From: Psychromonas sp.
Lineage (GTDB): Bacteria > Pseudomonadota > Gammaproteobacteria > Enterobacterales > Psychromonadaceae
Assembly: GCA_023145575.1 (NCBI GenBank)
Contig: JAGLDN010000040.1
Location: 1 to 9,792, forward strand
Length of the DNA stretch: 9,792 nt
Direction of reading: 5' to 3'
Under the pieces are notes generated by a model that searched no databases, was not told the origin of the DNA, and worked only from the letters and a program-made list of their open reading frames with translations. Below, piece after piece: positions 7,617 to 9,792 of this stretch. The first letter of the stretch is position 1, and every line of letters begins with the position of its first letter. A program made the translations under genes and the position numbers.

Positions 7617-8648
7617 ATGAGTGGAGATAAAGATAAAGATAAAGCATTGTCCGCCGCATTAAGCCAAATTGAAAAGCAATTTGGTAAGGGCTCTATCATG
7701 CGTCTAGGCGACAACGCATCTGCAATGATGGATATTGAAGCAATTCCAACGGGATCATTAGGCTTAGATATTGCGCTTGGTATAGGTGGATTACCATGTG
7801 GGCGTGTTATTGAAATTTATGGTCCTGAAAGTTCGGGTAAAACAACGCTTACATTGCAAGTTATCGCGCAAGCACAAAAAATGGGTAAAACCTGTGCATT
7901 TATCGATGCTGAGCATGCCCTTGATCCTGCTTATGCAAAAAAACTGGGGGTGATTATTGATGAGCTTATTCTTTCTCAACCAGATACTGGCGAGCAAGGC
8001 TTAGAAATTTGTGACATGTTGGTTCGCTCAGGTGCTGTCGGTGTTGTGATCATAGATTCAGTTGCGGCGCTAACACCAAAAGCCGAAATTGAAGGTGATA
8101 TGGGTGATTCTCATATGGGGCTTCAAGCACGTTTAATGTCACAAGCATTACGTAAATTAACGGGTAATATTAAACAAACGAATACCATGGTCATTTTCAT
8201 TAATCAAATTCGCATGAAAATTGGCGTTATGTTCGGCAGCCCAGAAACAACAACTGGTGGCAATGCTCTTAAATTTTATGCTTCTGTTCGCCTAGATATT
8301 CGTCGTATTGGTGCGATAAAAAATGGTGATGAAATTATTGGTAATGAAACACGCGTTAAAGTTGTTAAAAACAAAGTATCGCCGCCGTTTAAGCAAGCTG
8401 AATTTCAAATATTGTATGGGATAGGTATTAACCATTTAGGCGAGTTGGTTGATTTAGGTGTGACACTTGATCTTGTTGAAAAAGCTGGATCTTGGTATTC
8501 GTACAGGAATGTTAAAATTGGACAGGGTAAAACCAATGCTTGTAAATACTTTGCCGAAAATCCTCAATCGGCTAGTGAGCTAGGCTTGAAAATTAGAGGG
8601 CTCCTATTACCACAAGAAAGCAATAATAAAGAAGAAGAGACTTTATAA
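7617..8648 (+). CDS. recA: Recombinase RecA
   Basis: RecA forms ATP-dependent filaments on single-stranded DNA, catalyses strand exchange, and where LexA exists promotes its self-cleavage. The sequence shows Walker A GPESSGKT (69-76), catalytic Glu99 in DAEHALDP, Walker B VVIIDS with Asp147, loop L1 in EIEGDMGDSHMGLQ (157-170), the ATP-sensing Gln197 in FINQIRM, and loop L2 GVMFGSPETTTGGN (203-216). The C-terminal DNA-binding domain runs to a short acidic tail, NNKEEETL. Length is 343 aa against 353 in E. coli, normal. Substitutions that look uncommon are Cys61 in GLPCGRV, where Lys or Met is more usual, and Gly142 in AVGVVIID, where Asp is usual; neither is catalytic. ATG 7617 has a good SD. 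recX, which often follows recA, is missing downstream. Confidence 0.98.
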   Translation: MSGDKDKDKALSAALSQIEKQFGKGSIMRLGDNASAMMDIEAIPTGSLGLDIALGIGGLPCGRVIEIYGPESSGKTTLTLQVIAQAQKMGKTCAFIDAEHALDPAYAKKLGVIIDELILSQPDTGEQGLEICDMLVRSGAVGVVIIDSVAALTPKAEIEGDMGDSHMGLQARLMSQALRKLTGNIKQTNTMVIFINQIRMKIGVMFGSPETTTGGNALKFYASVRLDIRRIGAIKNGDEIIGNETRVKVVKNKVSPPFKQAEFQILYGIGINHLGELVDLGVTLDLVEKAGSWYSYRNVKIGQGKTNACKYFAENPQSASELGLKIRGLLLPQESNNKEEETL

Positions 8649-9056
8649 TCAGTTAAAGTATAATATAAGTGATTGCTTACTTCTTTACTGCCTTACTGAC
8701 CACATTGTTACTTTCGATACCGTTAAACATGAATATCTATAATAACAATATTATGTTTAATATTCACTCAGTTTGATGTGGATAGTGTAATAGCAAAAAG
8801 TTTAATTGGTTTGGATGTAGTTCCTTTGAGTCACTTAAATTGGCAGAATAACGTACAAAAAATAAAAGAAAACTAGCTCTGAGGACATTAAAAGGGCACT
8901 AGCTATGAGACCATGGCGAGCAGTTCGGGATCATACGCCGATTAAATATTAACTGCACAATTTATCAGATCTGAATTTTTCATCGTAATTGGATTTTTGC
9001 ATTTTTCATTTTTATCTAGACACTATCTTGAAACGGATTTTTTTATCAGATTTAAA
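8649..9056. other. Gene-poor region downstream of recA, probably decayed
   Basis: No recX or alaS follows recA. One frame on the plus strand stays open from 8733 to a TAG at 8874-8876 and reads protein-like (starting DVDSVIAKSLIGLDVVPLSH from about 8775), but it has no ATG and matches no family I recognise; it may be the tail of a lost gene. A 15-codon frame at 8905-8952 (MRPWRAVRDHTPIKY) is likewise unassigned. The heptamer ACTAGCT occurs at 8872-8878 and 8898-8904 in similar contexts. A 6-bp hairpin at 8667-8682 without a good T-run is the only terminator-like structure after recA. Confidence 0.45.
8723..8760. repeat. Imperfect AT-rich inverted repeat
   Basis: TTAAACAT (8723-8730) pairs with ATGTTTAA (8753-8760), and inside them AATAT (8732-8736) pairs with ATATT (8748-8752), giving 13 pairs interrupted by one unpaired G around an 11-nt loop. 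No T-run follows on either side, so it is not a standard terminator. Function unknown. Confidence 0.5.
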
Positions 9057-9073
9057 AACTGATGTTACGCAGT
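9057..9073 (+). repeat. Left terminal inverted repeat of IS copy B
   Basis: AACTGATGTTACGCAGT is the exact reverse complement of 79-95. It lies 39 bp upstream of the transposase start at 9113, the position expected for a left end. The outer tip is likely 9057, since matching to the other end stops there. Confidence 0.7.
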
Positions 9074-9112
9074 AAACTAAAATTTAATATGAAAAACTTA
9101 TGAAGTCTAGGT

Positions 9113-9475
9113 ATGAATAAAAATAAACAAATATTTGAACTGTTTATTGATCATCTTGTAACATAATTGAGTAACACAAATGCAACTGGTTTATCTCATC
9201 TTCTCTATGAAGAAATTAGTTACGACCAAATGACTTGTTTTTTATCCAATAGGCAGTTTAGATCACTTGATTTATGGAAAATGTATAAAAAGAAGTGCGT
9301 GAAATTGAATCTGACGATCTCGTTTTAATTTTTGATGGCACGGTTCTCTCTTAACCATTCTCGAATGAAAATGAACTAATCAGCTGGCATTTTAATTATA
9401 GTGTTGGTCGCTGCGTTAACGGTATTAACTTGCTTATAAGCATTTGTACCCATCACACATGAAGTTACTCGTTTG
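9113..9475 (+). pseudogene. Broken IS4/IS701-like DDE transposase (IS copy B)
   Basis: The ATG at 9113 opens MNKNKQIFELFIDHLVT, then a TAA at 9164-9166 breaks the frame; the same frame continues with TNATGLSHLLYEEISYDQMT. Near a run of A at 9287-9294 the reading shifts, and the next frame (from 9295) gives VREIESDDLVLIFDGT, a stop at 9352-9354, then NENELISWHFNYSVGRCVNG. A further shift near 9460 gives THEVTRL. From recall, intact members read similarly, with a D-D-x-V-L-I-x-D-D-T-type block around the first catalytic Asp; here the last Asp of that block is Gly. The gene is non-functional: at least two nonsense codons and two frameshifts. Similarity is lost after about 9475, so the far boundary is approximate. 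Family placement is by memory of the sequence pattern. Confidence 0.7.
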
Positions 9476-9680
9476 AGGCCACAAGAGTGATTCATGTTCA
9501 AGGTGCAATGCTCCCTTCGGTAGGGTTAAACAAGAGACTTTAATTCTTTATTTTTATTCACTTTTTGAGTATTGCAAGGCAAAAGATTATTTACTCAAGT
9601 GTCCCCAAAGGGTGAGTTTTAAAGGCTTATATAGCAGTTACCATCCAAGATGTAAAATTCAGTCATCAGTTCGGATACTA

Positions 9681-9792
9681 GGGCCTGTTGATCTTTGTTT
9701 AAATAGTGTGCAGTGAAGAAAGATTATCTCGTATAATTCACTTCGCCAAAAACAAATACAACGAGATCAGCATGCCCCGACTAATGCTCACT
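9681..9792 (+). mobile_element. Left end of an IS5-like insertion sequence, truncated by window
   Basis: GGGCCTGTTGATCTTTG begins at 9681 and looks like an IS5-group terminal repeat, preceded by CTA, which could belong to a short target duplication. A consensus -10, TATAAT, lies at 9732-9737 and a transposase start at 9772. The right end is outside the window, so the boundary and duplication are unconfirmed and the tip could be one or two bases either side. Confidence 0.5.
9772..9792 (+). CDS. Transposase N-terminus, partial (IS5-like)
   Basis: Seven codons, MPRLMLT, run to the window edge. This matches the usual opening of the first reading frame of IS5/IS1031-group transposases, which continue with a DEHW-type motif and a DUF4096-like domain. 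Too short for certainty; the neighbouring terminal-repeat-like sequence and TATAAT at 9732-9737 support the call. Confidence 0.45.

Noticed and set aside
79..9073. Composite transposon carrying the five genes
   Set aside because: The cargo is core housekeeping genes with normal gammaproteobacterial grouping (mutS-pncC-recA), and copy B is dead. Independent insertions or recombination scars are more likely than a mobile unit.

Overview
The window is a block of bacterial chromosome carrying five intact housekeeping genes between mobile-element debris. All five proteins look gammaproteobacterial: a class I adenylate cyclase of the enterobacterial/vibrio type, YgfZ, MutS, a stand-alone PncC/CinA C-terminal amidase, and RecA. 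The RecA sequence, as recalled by eye, sits nearer Legionella/Pseudomonas/Piscirickettsia-type proteins than Vibrio or E. coli. DNA is AT-rich, spacers are long, and IS debris is dense, which suits a host-associated or genome-decaying gammaproteobacterium. Genus cannot be fixed from the sequence alone.

Layout. 1-95: the last 28 codons and right terminal repeat of an insertion sequence (copy A). 96-405: spacer without a supported gene. 406-1383 (+): ygfZ, folate-dependent Fe-S maintenance protein. 1479-3998 (+): cyaA, class I adenylate cyclase with a TTG start. 3999-4424: a 426-bp spacer between converging genes, no gene recognised. 4425-6998 (-): mutS. 7030-7524 (+): pncC, divergent from mutS across only 31 bp. 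7617-8648 (+): recA. 8649-9056: non-coding or decayed DNA where recX and alaS would stand in many gammaproteobacteria. 9057-about 9475: left terminal repeat and a broken transposase gene of a second element (copy B). 9681-9792: apparent left end and first seven codons of another transposase, IS5-like.

How the parts relate. MutS (mismatch recognition) and RecA (recombination) form a DNA-repair neighbourhood with pncC between them, a grouping seen in many gammaproteobacteria. ygfZ and cyaA are co-directional with a 95-nt gap and may share transcripts. The clearest non-gene signal is a 17-bp sequence at 79-95 that recurs as an exact reverse complement at 9057-9073. One lies at the 3' end of a transposase reading frame, the other 39 bp upstream of a transposase start, so they look like right and left ends of two same-orientation copies of one IS type flanking the whole block. 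I found no evidence of a new defence, toxin or biosynthetic system; the oddities concern genome decay, start codons and regulation.
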